In this document: positions 21,607-32,478 of the stretch, piece after piece
Position numbering within the stretch: the stretch's first letter is position 1
Layout of the letters: each line of letters opens with the position of its first letter
NCBI GenBank assembly: GCA_037178975.1
Contig: JASJZH010000003.1
Location: forward strand, 9,548,001 to 9,612,000
Source of the DNA: Oscheius tipulae
Taxonomy: Eukaryota; Nematoda; Chromadorea; Rhabditida; Rhabditidae
Direction of reading: 5' to 3'
Length of the DNA stretch: 64,000 bases
Notes under the pieces: generated by a model
What the model saw: the letters and a program-made list of their open reading frames with translations, nothing else
Database searches by the model: none
Told to the model about the DNA's origin: nothing
Position numbers and translations under genes: made by a program

Positions 21607-21906
21607 TTATTGTGAATAAATCCTAAATCCTAAGACAAAGAGAAAACTGCGACGCAAGTTAACTCTAATCTGGGATAACACTTGGCCATGTTTGTGGACT
21701 TTTCTGTCAAGACAAGTCAAGCTAACCCAGGAAGGAACTTTTTTGAATTGACAAGTTACTGTTTTGATTGTTAAAAAAAATTATTATTTTTGCTCCTTGG
21801 AGAGTTTCTTTGCTATGGACAACTCGGAGCGTTTCACATCCAACTGTATACATTCATTTATCACAGTTCAGAGATCGATTACAGTGAAATCTGAAAAATA
21901 TAATGG

Positions 21907-24652
21907 TTAAGAGTAACCTATAAGAATCAAAGAGATCATTCCCAGACCGAGCAATACGTCTTTCGAACCACTTCTCTCTAATCTAGACGCTCTATGAACT
22001 GGACTACAACCATGCCATAGTTGGCTAACTGGAATCGGATAGCCCTTTTCCACTGGCAGCCGAAAATCCGACGTGTTCATGCGGTAGACCTGATCCTCGG
22101 CTAGGAAATGTAGCTCCCGGTCTTTGGAAAACGCTGCCTTGGCATTTTCAGGAACATGTTTCCAGTTTCTTTGGATTGGACGAGGGTAGCTGGAGTCGAC
22201 CTTGTTCTCGTCGGTGTTCAGACGCCAATACTGTCTCTCTCCCCAGATGTAGACGGCAGAGGGACTGAGAGTTTCATGTCACAATCAGATGTTTAGGAAA
22301 CGATACCTAAAGTAGTGCCAGCTGTAAGCCAGGCGGACATTGTCCATATTCGAGGGAAGACCGATGTCGGTCAACTGCAAGGGAGCATGTTTGAGCTGGA
22401 GAAAGACGCCACCAACAGCCAGAACATAAACGTTTCGACCTGTACAGTATTTTGAAAGAGAGACAGGGGAGGTACCTGAAAAGAGCCAAAGATCATCTCT
22501 GATGCTAACAGCAGCATCGACTGTTGCATTCAGCTGTGGAATCAAGGAAGAGATTTTGACTGGTAGTTGGACAACTGAACCTTCCCGAGAAACTCGCCAC
22601 ATCCAGTCGTCCTGAATAGAACTGTCTCTGTCTCCCTATGTCCACTTACCTTGAATACGATATACTCTCCTCTCAGTGTTCCAACGGCATCCGGAGTACA
22701 GTTACACGCATCAGGACGTTCTGTCACTTTTGGCCTCTCCGTCGTTGCTACCACTCTGGGTACAACTGGTTTTTCATGCTTTTGGGAAGAATCTAAAACT
22801 GTTTAGTGCTTTTTCAACGTCTGACTCTTACGGTACATGCTCTTCAGAGACCAGACGTCTCTATCGGTGATGCCTCTTTTTCTATGAAGTTCCCGCGGAT
22901 TCATTACACTATCAGGGTCCGGATTATGCGCCAGTCCGAGTACATGCCCTAGTTCGTGAGTAGCCACCGACATTAGAGAGATTTCTACAGAATTTGGGTT
23001 ACCAAAAGTGAACAGTTTTACCCTCGTAGGTACTGATCTCCCTCTCGGAAAACTTGTAATCGTCGTTGAAATGGAGGTTTCCATCAGGGGGAGGGAAAGC
23101 ATGGGCCAGAGTAGAGTCATGGAAAGGGTAACTGCAGTTGTGATAGCCTCTCTGAACTTGCCTTATTATCTGGTTTATCTCTCTGTCTCTCTTTCTCCCT
23201 GGCTCACATTCTCTCAATTCCTGTTTCTCTGTCTCTCTGCCCCACTGTCTCTTTTGAACTCACTCCGAAATAAATTTTAACATCCGGATTAGCCGATCGC
23301 TCAAACCGAAAGTCCGAAATCTTTTCCCATTCTCCTGTAGCCCTCGCAATGATGGCTTCAACAGTTCCTGGAGCCAAATGCCGTGTCCATGCTCTGATCC
23401 TAAATCTTGTTTTTTATTCACGGAAGTTGTCTCGGATCAATCGATCGCGTGCAATCGGAAGAAACTCTCTCTTCTCTCTTTCTCTCTTTCTGAGACGAAC
23501 GGCCACAGCTGGCCAGCAGCTGCGTATTCGCAAGGGCCACACAACGTTGTAATATCCAAAGGAGCGAGAAAGAAAAGTTGGAAGAAAGTGTGAGAGGAAA
23601 TGGATTTGTAATGGTATAGCAGGTTGTTCGGGTGAGAATCAGGGTTACTGTAGTGCTCCATCTAACAGTGTATTGTTTCGTAGCATCTTTCCAGTCGTCT
23701 TTCTACAGAGAGACAGAGACATACTGTTCTACCGTCCTTCGATTACGACTATAAATGTGTCCAAAAATGACATTCTTTAAGTTTACGTGTTCTCTAAATC
23801 CCTTTGGTCTCTTTTGCTCTGGACTCTCTTCTCCTTCTCGCTTCTTCCAAAGACCACGCCTCCTTGGCCCTTGGGAGCACTCTCTCCTCCCAGCCAAAAC
23901 TCCTGCCGGTCAATTGTACTCCTCCTGTCCTACCAGACTCTTCAATTGCCCTTCTCCTCTACTCCCTCAGGTGGTTGTTCGATGTACAAAGGTTACCATC
24001 ACAACCTCCATGAAGGAGTCGAGGAATTGGGAAGTATGGGTGCATCGTAAGTTTAGGTACAGTCAGGGAGACAAAGAGACAGGAGGCGGAGAGAACGAGA
24101 AACAGAGACACAAAGACAGAGCGGCAGAGAGACAGCGAGACAGAGAGGAAGAGGGAGACAGGCAAACTCACTCATATCCAAGTCGAAACTTCTCCCACCG
24201 AGTAGCATATCTCTTTTTCCGCTTCCCAATCCTATAAAGAGCCGTTTCACTGAGTCAGTGTAACAATCTGACCCTTTTTTTTCCACGTCCGGCAGCGAAC
24301 ATCTCGGCTCCCGCATAGCGGCTCTCGTGTACGGATCCATCTCTGCCGTCTGTTCCAGGCCATACATTTTCTGAACGACTGCCGTTTCCTATCTTTACGG
24401 AAACCGAGAACCTGGAACTGTCTCAGGGCCTCCGCAAAGGTCTCGGATCCAACTTGAGCATTGCTCTCCGTAGAGATGTAGCCGTAGTCTTTGAGAAAGG
24501 CAATCTACAAATGATTGTGTATGCCTGACCCGTCGGAGGAGAGAGTGCGCGGCTGGTCGCCATACGTTAGGATGACCAAGGGTCATCCACACAGGACAAC
24601 TAACCTCATCGAGGGCAAAAATGACGGATGGTACCAGCAAGAGGAGGAACAT
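21907..24652 (-). CDS. Matrix metalloproteinase with hemopexin domain and hydrophobic C-tail
   Basis: Secreted zinc protease that remodels extracellular matrix. Minus-strand exons: 24652-24605, 24504-24412, 24370-24273, 24231-24172, 23405-23264, 23151-23022, 22984-22832, 22798-22650, 22611-22476, 22439-22307, 22264-21907; 499 residues. Order: signal peptide 1-14; propeptide with FQKMYGLEQT and cysteine switch EPRCSLPDV (Cys71); furin site KRKKR (83-87); catalytic domain with LAHAFPPPDG, HELGHVLGLAH (200-210) and Met-turn Met218; linker; hemopexin domain bounded by Cys273/275 and Cys467; then a hydrophobic end (VLLGLGMISLILIG) that suggests a GPI anchor or membrane tail. Intron 4 (766 nt) carries GAGACAG tracts. 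Every junction keeps phase. Confidence 0.93.
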
Positions 24653-25500
24653 AAAAGCTCTGGGGTGTGAAGAAGAGACAGTAATCCAAAGACTGGATTT
24701 GGAAAACTCTGAAATTCACTGTTGTGTATAAAAAGAGAGGGGTCAGGCGCAAAAGTCATACACTCGACTCCTCTTGCGGCTGATAAATGATTTGGTCTCA
24801 AAAAACAAGTGTAAGGCGAAAGGAAGGTCCGACACGGAGCTCGTGTCCAGGTGTTCAAAACTACCACGGGGCACATTATGCATTATGGACTTGAAAAATC
24901 ATTGGCGACTGGGAGGCAGGCCTCCTTGGAGTGATAAAAAAGATAGGGGAATGAATCATGGAGTGATTCAGGAACGGATGCTGCATCGAAAATGAATGAT
25001 GTGAAGGCAGAAAGAGACAAAGCCTGACAGAGTAAACGGATCGTATAGAAAAGTGGACTTGCCCCATTTCATGTGTACCCAAGCGAAGAAAAGAACTTTT
25101 CCGTTCCGTATCTGTATGTAAATCGTCCGTTGGTCGTCTGACAACAAAAAACCGAACCTTCGAATAGGAGTAATAGGCACAGAAGGTCAGCTGCTGTCCA
25201 CGGGTGAAAAATGCTAGGGCTCTGAATCTCCGGCTTTTCTTCTCGCCCCATGAGACATTTTCTCAGTTTGGCTGGCAGTTAACAGGCTGACTCATGACGC
25301 ACAAGAGTCATTCTAGCCAGAAATAGGATATAGACTTCTGTTCTCTTCTTTCTCGATACCTTCCCTGTGCCTCTCTCTCTGTCTCGTTGTCTCCCTGTCT
25401 TTCTGTCTTCAAAACCTTCAAGATTTGACAGTTTACTGTATGCATGTACATTTGTTTAATTGAGATCATTGTTCAAATGGGTCATGTCCTTTCTTCTCCT
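24653..25500. other. Spacer between MMP and the TauE-like gene
   Basis: About 850 bp with no supported coding region. A short (TCTCTG)n-like tract lies at 25370-25412. It must hold the promoter of the minus-strand MMP gene; no clear TATA box is seen. Confidence 0.5.
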
Positions 25501-27243
25501 CTATTGCTGGATTTGCCCATTCTTCGCCCTGTCCTTTTCCACTCTGTCCATCAGGAGCTTGCCTGCCCTGGATAGGACCGAGAAGAAGATGAATCCGCCG
25601 AAGATGATGCTTCCTCCAATGGCGATCAACTGCCAGCTGGGCTTGTTCAACAGGAATCCCATGAGAGCGATAGCTTCGAGAACGTAGACGAATCCAGCGA
25701 CAACCTGGCGGTGAAGATGAGAGCCAAAGAAGCTTCCGACGGGTCCTGTGATGGCCGAGACGGGGACTGAAATGGCGAAAGAGCACCAGGCCAGCTTGTC
25801 AATTCCGCCCATGATGACTGCCCGATAGTAGAAGCCGAGCATGGCGTTGATTCCTGAAAAACTGTTCAATAGTTATCCTTTGATCACATAATACTCTCAT
25901 TTGCGCTACCGGTAATCCTCTAGTGATTAACAGTGGCCTACCAACCAAAACTTCCTCTTACCTTTGAGGATAACAGTTGTTGGAGTAGCAGTCTTCTCGG
26001 TGACGCGGAAGAAGAGTGTGATGACCGAGAAGATACAGATGTCAATTCCGGATCCAGCGAAAGCATCGAAGACTCCACCGACGAAGCCGGTCAAGACGAG
26101 GACAGCTCCCTTCCAGAGGTTGAAGTCGGGGATTTCCTTGTAGGTCGGGCGTTTCTGGAAATATATAGTTAGAAAGGGTGGACAGAGAAACAGAGGGACA
26201 GAGAGAAGGAGAGACGGAGAGGCATTGACACTTCGTCCACGAACCTTTTGAGCATTGAGGATTCCCAATGCTGCAGCAAAGGCTGTCCAAATAGAGACGA
26301 ACAGCATCTTCTTTTGCATTCCTGTGAAGAGAGGATCCACAAAGTGAACTCCAATGATGAAGCCGGGAATGCAGCCGATGGTTCCAAGAATAACTGCCCG
26401 GTATTCGAACTTGACTTTCATGAAGACGACACAAGCCAAAGCACTGGTCATTCCTGAGAAGTTTTTCAATTAAGGTTAGAAGCCTCTTACCGATGGACTG
26501 GATCATGATACTAAAGTCACGAGCAATGTTTGGAGCAATGTGGAGAGCCAAAGTCATGACAGGGAAAGCCACTGCTCCGGATCCTTCGGAAGTGATGCCA
26601 CCGACGAATGATCCGAGAACCATGGTCAAGGGCATTGGCCAGTACTCCGGGTACCATTGGAAGAAGTCGTGACGGATGGCTGTGGCCCACCAGAAGGTCT
26701 GGAATATGGAAAGTTAACAACCTGACTCTCTCTCTCTATCTCTCTATCTCTTTATCTTACTGTCTCACTGTCTCTCTACATCTCATATCTCTGTAATTTC
26801 GTATGTGTCTGCCAAATTTTATCTCGGTCCGTCTGACCGCTGTCTTTTTCTACGCCTCTCTCCCGATTTGTCGATGAACTGTCATCGATAGTTGAACCAG
26901 AACCAGTTTATCGACCATGATCGGACAGTCCGGGCTCCCAATCCCCTTCAAACTCACATGGATGATGAGAATCGGAAGGACCATGGCTACAAATTTGCGA
27001 TACTTGATGAAGATGAGATCGGAGATGGTAGGATTGGGTGGAAGGTTGGACAGTTCTTCTGCTGCATCCTCTTCCAGGTGCTGGCCTGCAATCTTTTATT
27101 CAAAGCAGAAAGGATAGTCTCGAACCTTCTAGAAAGTACTTTCTGAACCATCTTTTAGCCTTTTGCCCGCAAGAGAGCGGCTCTTCCACAGTGTAGGCAG
27201 CTTTCTCCCCTCGAGACAGCTCGATTGGCTGTACTGCATTCAT
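25501..27243 (-). CDS. TauE/SafE (TSUP) family membrane transporter
   Basis: Multi-pass transporter; bacterial relatives export sulfite or sulfoacetate, and animal substrates are largely unknown. Exons on the minus strand: 27243-27126, 27085-26958, 26698-26491, 26453-26245, 26154-25962, 25853-25501; 402 residues. Two similar halves are visible, as the family requires: half 1 with GSFVGGITSEGSGAVAFP and GMTSALACVVFMK; half 2 with LTGFVGGVFDAFAGSGID and GINAMLGFYYR. Both carry the Gly-rich re-entrant motif. The ATG lies two bases after GGTTTTCAG, so the transcript is probably trans-spliced there. Intron 2 holds a short palindromic repeat also found at 28841. The C-terminus is hydrophilic and probably cytosolic. 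Confidence 0.92.
26833..26931 (+). repeat. Short dispersed palindromic repeat, copy 1
   Basis: Shares TGTCGATGAACTG, ATCGATAGTTGA and CCAGTTTATCGACC with 28841-28912. The TCGATgAACTG and CAGTTTATCGA ends are imperfect inverted repeats. Confidence 0.6.
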
Positions 27244-27589
27244 TTCTGAAAACCTTGCACTGAAGCATGAGCCGATAACAAACCTTTTTGAGCAGATGAT
27301 GGGTTAGATGAGACGGGTAACAGTTCCGCCTTTATATTTGGACCCGGGCGGGAAACAAAGAGAGAGCGCTCCGCCCATCGGTCGGGAAAGACACACGGTT
27401 TCTACTGTATCGGCTAGAAATAGCTCTTATCCGGGCTGCGGTTGTCTCTCTTGGCCATAAATCAGACTTCTTTCAACAACAAAATTCGAAGTTGCCATAG
27501 AACTTCTTAGTTACGTCGGCTCAGCAGCTGGCCTACTAACACGTATGAGGTGCTTTTTCGCTGATGGTGCAATAAACGCTTCGGCGCCC

Positions 27590-27930
27590 TTTCAGAAACC
27601 GAAAAAGAATAGGCGAGGATCGAACCCTGGTTGCTCAGATTCATAGCCAGCGCGCTATAGTTTATTTCGGTCATCGGCAGAGAGTCCCGTCACGAACTTG
27701 GCCCAAAAATTAACATTTCGCTATTTTAGCCGTTTTAGAAGCATGTTTTCTTCATTTTGTACTCGCCATCGAATCCAGAGCCCAATAAAATCTACTTCAC
27801 AACAAATTTGACGAAAAAAATGGATAAACACGCTGTAGTGGCCCAAATTGGTTTTCCTAGCCCCGTTTTCACGTTGCAAGCTTGTCTGACGTTTTTATCC
27901 CAGCTTTTTCCTTCAAACTTTTTCTCAATC
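27590..27930 (-). repeat. tRNA-related dispersed repeat, family B, copy 1
   Basis: An antisense tRNA-like block (GGTTCGATCC on the minus strand, near 27608-27622) is followed by a body that recurs at 39200-39320. Shared landmarks are ACAACAAATTT, TGGCCAAA/TGGCCCAAA, AGCCCC-TTTTC and GACGTTTTT-like elements. Identity is low, so the copies are old. Confidence 0.5.
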
Positions 27931-28840
27931 AGGTTTTAGACCCTGAGATTAATGGAAATGGCAAAACAATGAATAGTGACTACGCTAAAATAGCGAAAGC
28001 TCGAATAACTGGCGCCAAATTTTGGAAACGCGCGACGGGAGCCTCTTGGCAGGAAGAGCCACAGTCCTTTAAAGTGCCACTGGACGTTGGAAATGGACAA
28101 AAATCATTAAGCTATGATGAGCCCGTCCAGCGGTCGCGGTGAGTACGAATGAACGGATGGACAGAGACCTTTACGCTTTAGAGTAAGTGAGATTTCTGGT
28201 CACGTCACTTCTTTTAACCAGCCTAACAACTGATATTGTCGAATTCTCAGCCACTTATAGAATCCATACTTCTGTTACTTTTGCCGTCTCTCTGTTACTA
28301 AGTCTATAGTCATCTTCATAACGTCTCTGCCAACTCTTCCCTGTCGAACACTTCTTCGACTTTTCCTGTCACTCACTGTGACTGCTTCGATGAGTCTATT
28401 TCGTCCCGTCACTTCTGAGCGTTCTGTCGAAAACTGCTTCAGCATCATCGATCTTCTGAACTGATTAACCAGCCTCATCTAATAGTTTGATCATAAAGTT
28501 AAGAACTAGCAAGCTCAGACACATTTACTCTCTACTCTGTTCTCGACGACTCTCCAAAAAAGGATCAATAAGTCTTGCAGACTGTTGTTACCGCCAGTTT
28601 AGAGCTGTAATAGCAAAAAGAGTGAGAATGGAAGGTGGGCTACAAAAGACGAATCGGCTACGGTGACACGGCCCTTTGTTCCGAAGGCCATTACACTGGC
28701 CAGTGACCGTCTGCTAGCTGGCTTTTATACCGTAGATTCCTTCCGGAATATCGAAAGACAATTCTTCAAGTTCATCGACCAATGTCTACTGTTTACAGAA
28801 AGAGGCCATGGCTATTTCCATTGTCGGGTGTAACTTCACC

Positions 28841-28912
28841 TGACCGCGGCCGTTGTCGATGAACTGTTATCGATAGTTGACGAGCCTGAAAACCAGTTTA
28901 TCGACCGTGGTC
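28841..28912 (+). repeat. Short dispersed palindromic repeat, copy 2
   Basis: Second copy of the repeat at 26833, here intergenic. About 55 bp align with few differences. Confidence 0.6.
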
Positions 28913-30041
28913 GCAAAGGGGGACGGAAGTGACGGAATTGACCTATGCTTTTGGCGCCGCTTCACGTGAAGTCCGATCAGTTTTTTGGGTGGTTGATGGA
29001 TAGCCAAGAATGTCTTCCTCTTTTGGAGGGAGATGCCAAAAACTCTCTCCCTCTCTCTCTCTCTCTCTATCTCTGATTCTCCGCTTCCTGTTTATGTACC
29101 TCTCCGTTTCTCTGACTCTCTGCTACTCTGCTTCTCTATCTCTCTTCTTCTCTCTTTCTCTGTCTCTCTGCCTCTCCGTCTCTCCGTCTCTCTGTCCCTG
29201 TCCGAAAGTAGTTTCTCGAAAGTTCAAAGTTTATCAGGGGTTGGCGTAAGCCGCATTGGAATGCCACTGGAACCGTTCGGAAAAGATTGATGGCGTCAAG
29301 GACTTAAATTCGGAACGTATTGCTCTGAAAATGTCTGGGATTTCAACTTCGAGAAATAGAAAAGCATGGCGATGCTTCGACTACAATCCCTCTCTCAGTC
29401 ACTACTGACTCCCAAATTTTAAAAACCCGACTGCTTCGACCTCTGCCTTTCAAGCAGACCTCGCAGCTGTTCAAATAGCCAAAAAGTGGACTGCATAATC
29501 AAGTGTTTGTTCCAATTCATTAACATCCAGGCTCAAACTTCGATCGCCTCTAGACCAGCCTTGCCGCGTCTCCACAATATTTACGCTATTGTAAGACTGG
29601 AAACTTCTGTTTCAGAATGTTCAACAATTCATTACACCCGAAAATAGAAACAGATATGAGATCAAAAAATGTTCAAGGAAGACTTATTGAATGCATTAGA
29701 ACTTCCAGACGTCGGTCGTCTGATGATGTTTGGGAGGTTGGAGGATTGGGCAGGATGGCCATTTGACGAGTCATCCGTGCCAGGGCTTCACAGTAACTCG
29801 GTGGCGGGGTGAGAGAGCTATCGTTGGAGCAGATACTCGAGCCTTCTTCCATTCTTTCCTCTTTTGGAGCAGTGATGGTGAAAAAGTTATAGGAGGGAGG
29901 CGGACGCGCTGCCTCCTTCCTCCTGTACAGATGAACGATGGCTTTGAAGAGGAAGTAGTTCTGGAAAAGGGTTTTTATCGTCCGATTCTACCCTATCAAT
30001 CTTCTTTTGTGCATCGCGAACCTGCGCTCGTTTTCGATCGT

Positions 30042-30665
30042 TCAGTGACTACGACAATAGTCTATGAACTGAAAGGAACTGTAAGGACGATTGTGACAGA
30101 GTGAAGGACAGGCGGAGAGAAAGAAGATTAGAGAGGCAGAGAGATAGAGAGACAGAGAGACAGAAAGGCAGAGAGACAGAAAGGCAGAGAAACATGGATA
30201 CAGAGAGACTTGCCTCATAGAACTGCAATGCAAAGGCGAACATGACCAAGACCAATCGAAGACCACTGCCCTCATTGCCCTCGTCTGCCTCTTTGATAGC
30301 GTAGAAGAGTGCACATGTTGCCATACTAATCTAAATTTATCCTTGTCTACATTTCGAGAGTCAGCACCTTAAAAACAACATCAGGCAGCATGACACACGG
30401 AGTAGCTAGGTAGAGTCCCGTCACGGAGACGCCAATAAGGACAGAGCTTATACAGAAGAGAATGTCTACCAGGACTTCATACTCTCTGAACATCATGTAC
30501 GCGAAGAGAAGAGTATTGGTATAAGTGACTGTCGCTAAGAGGCAGTATGTTCTTTTTGTCTGTAAGTACAATACTTCAATGAATTTAGAGGCTACCTACC
30601 CTCAAGTGCTTCCGGTACTCCCGTATCCTTTCGCCAGTTCGATAGAAAAGTAGATGGTAATTCAT
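30042..30665 (-). CDS. Small four-helix membrane protein, unknown family
   Basis: About 137 residues. Minus-strand exons: 30665-30600, 30559-30351, 30325-30214, 30068-30042. After a basic N-terminus come four hydrophobic segments: LLATVTYTNTLLFAYMMF, ILFCISSVLIGVSVTGLYLA, a third around VVFKVLTLEIMATCALFYA, and GLRLVLVMFAFALQF. No family signature is recognised. The ATG is seven bases after CGTTTTCAG, a likely trans-splice site. The last intron starts GCAAGT, a GC-AG intron. The final exon is only 27 bp, which makes the C-terminus less certain. It could also be an N-terminally short model of a larger receptor. Confidence 0.6.
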
Positions 30666-31199
30666 CACTCTGCTGAAAACGGAGGTCTGAGTTAGTAAAT
30701 GGATACCCATGTGACATCGTAGGAGTATGATGAAAACACGTTTGGGCCTGTTAAATTCGCCCTCTCTGTCTCTCTCGATGCCCCCGAAATTGGACAGAGA
30801 GAGACGCGTATAGAACCAATCACGGGTTTCGGTGATACAAGAATGGATGGGAGATAGAAGGAACGAAAAGTCTTTGAAGGTTCTTTCTTGCTTTGCGTGA
30901 CAAATCGAAGTTTTGGTGTCTGTCTATCTGTCGCCCTAAGTGTCTTGCTGTCTCTGTCTCTCCGTCTTTTTTTCTCACTGTCTCCAATCGTCGTTTCAGG
31001 TACCATGTACTTTTTGGAATAGAACACACTTTGTTCAGAACTCTGCAATTCTTCTTTACCCAGCTGTTCTAAACAATCCGATGCGTCATAAAAACCTCTC
31101 TGACTCATGCTGTCAGTTCAGCACCGATCTCCTGAATATATTTCGAGGGCATGGTGGCAGCTATATAAGCATGCCGCTATCAGCTGTCAACAGTTCACC

Positions 31200-31980
31200 A
31201 TGAGAGCCATTCTTCTTACAGTAGCCCTTTTCGTATGTGTTCATGGTCATCGATTTGGAGGTGGTCAGATTCAGCCAGGTTTGTCTTGAAGATCCTGTCT
31301 TCTCTGTCTCTCTGACTCTGGCCTTACCATTTTTTCCAGCCTTCCTCCAAAACGTGACGGATCAAGCTCGACAATCCTATTACACAATCGTCAAGAACAG
31401 AACTTCTACCACTGCCGAGAAGCAGACGAGTCTTTTGAACTGGGCTTCCTACTACGGAGTCCAGAACTTCGATGTCAACACGGTCTTGACCAGCAACACT
31501 GTTGGTGGTTTCAGAGGTGACAATTGGCTGTGTCCTTGAGAGAGACAAGAGGTTTTAGGCATTGACTCTAGTGAAGAAGGTGGTCGAGGGAATGGTCGTG
31601 GTGGACGACGCTCCACAACACGGTCACCTTTTGGAGTTAACAACGGTTTTGGAGAATTCAACAATGGGTTCAATGGAGGAACCAACAACGGATTTCAAAA
31701 TGTTGGAAATGGTGCTTTCCCCGGATATGGTGCTGGATCGGGTAGTCAGTTTGGACAGGGATCCGACTTCGGCTCTTCCGGACAGAACTCCCAGTTCGAG
31801 GGCCAAGTCTTCGGTCAAGGCTCTGGCTTCGGCTCTCCACAGTTTGGCCCTGGACAAGGATCTGGTTTTGGATCTTCCGAATTTATCGATCAAGGCTCCC
31901 AGTTTGGTGGACAGTTCGGCAACAACCAAGGATTCGGCAGCCAGTTCGGACAGAACTCTGGACAGTTTGAAAAAAAGTAG
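31200..31980 (+). CDS. SXP/RAL-2-like secreted protein with Gly/Phe/Gln-rich tail
   Basis: Exons 31200-31278, 31340-31516, 31559-31980; 225 residues. It has a signal peptide (RAILLTVALFVCVHG) and then a domain resembling the nematode SXP/RAL-2 (DUF148) fold: FLQNVTDQARQSYYTIVKN followed by an amphipathic helix with NWASYYGVQNF. The rest is low complexity, first Arg/Gly and Asn/Gly/Phe, then repeats of the type SGFGS and SQFGQ. SXP/RAL-2 proteins are secreted by nematodes, some as allergens; molecular function is poorly known. The repetitive tail suggests a self-assembling matrix or cuticle role (inference). AATAAA lies at about 31990, just after the stop. Confidence 0.82.
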
Positions 31981-32478
31981 TAAATGCAACGAATAAACTT
32001 TGGCTATGATATGTCTCTTTGTCTCTCTGTCCTTCTGTCTCTTTGACTCTATATTGATTTTCTCCTTTCATAAGCGAGAAAAGCTCGGTAGTTACTCCGC
32101 TTTCCCTCATCTTACCACCAGAATCCATAGGTCGCTATCATTCTTTCGCAATGTTTGCTCTTGTCTCTGTCCTTTGCCCAGTCCAGGCGTTCATCATTTC
32201 CTCTCAATTTCACAACTTCATCCTTGTCCGAAGGGCTTTTGACTGCTGCTTTTCCACGAAATGCTCGTTATTGTTTGTCTTTGCCCGCCGTTTACGAGCG
32301 CTCTTTGTATTTCATGTTTGATTCAAAGTTTATTCTTTTACTCCCTAAAAAGACTTTTGAGACACAAAGCAAAACTCTCCAAGCATAAAGCAACTTTTGT
32401 AACTTTTCAGATTTTCAAACGCTTTTCTATTTTTACTGGAACTAACTCAAGAGCTCTCTGCAACTTCAAAATAGGACG

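Larger units (their letters stand above)
14690..21640 (+). mobile_element. 5'-truncated RTE-type non-LTR retrotransposon, split by an LTR element
   Basis: Homology begins inside the end of the endonuclease domain, so the element is 5' truncated as target-primed reverse transcription often leaves it. The reverse transcriptase follows, is interrupted at 16512-21308 by a Ty3/Gypsy element, and resumes at 21314. The 3' end is a short tandem of TAAATCC near 21618-21634, a tail type usual for RTE elements. Target-site duplications of this older insertion were not identified, so the left boundary is approximate. Confidence 0.85.
27244..30041. other. Intergenic region rich in repeats
   Basis: No gene supported in 2.8 kb. 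It holds a degenerate antisense tRNA-like block plus a body shared with 39170-39370 (at about 27590-27930), a palindromic repeat at 28841 and a long pyrimidine tract (TCTCTG-like) at 29040-29205. Open frames at 29730-30104 overlap the neighbouring gene and look like chance. Confidence 0.5.

Noticed and set aside
29730-30104. 124-codon plus-strand ORF
   Set aside because: It overlaps the last exon of the minus-strand membrane protein and lacks family features; probably a chance frame.
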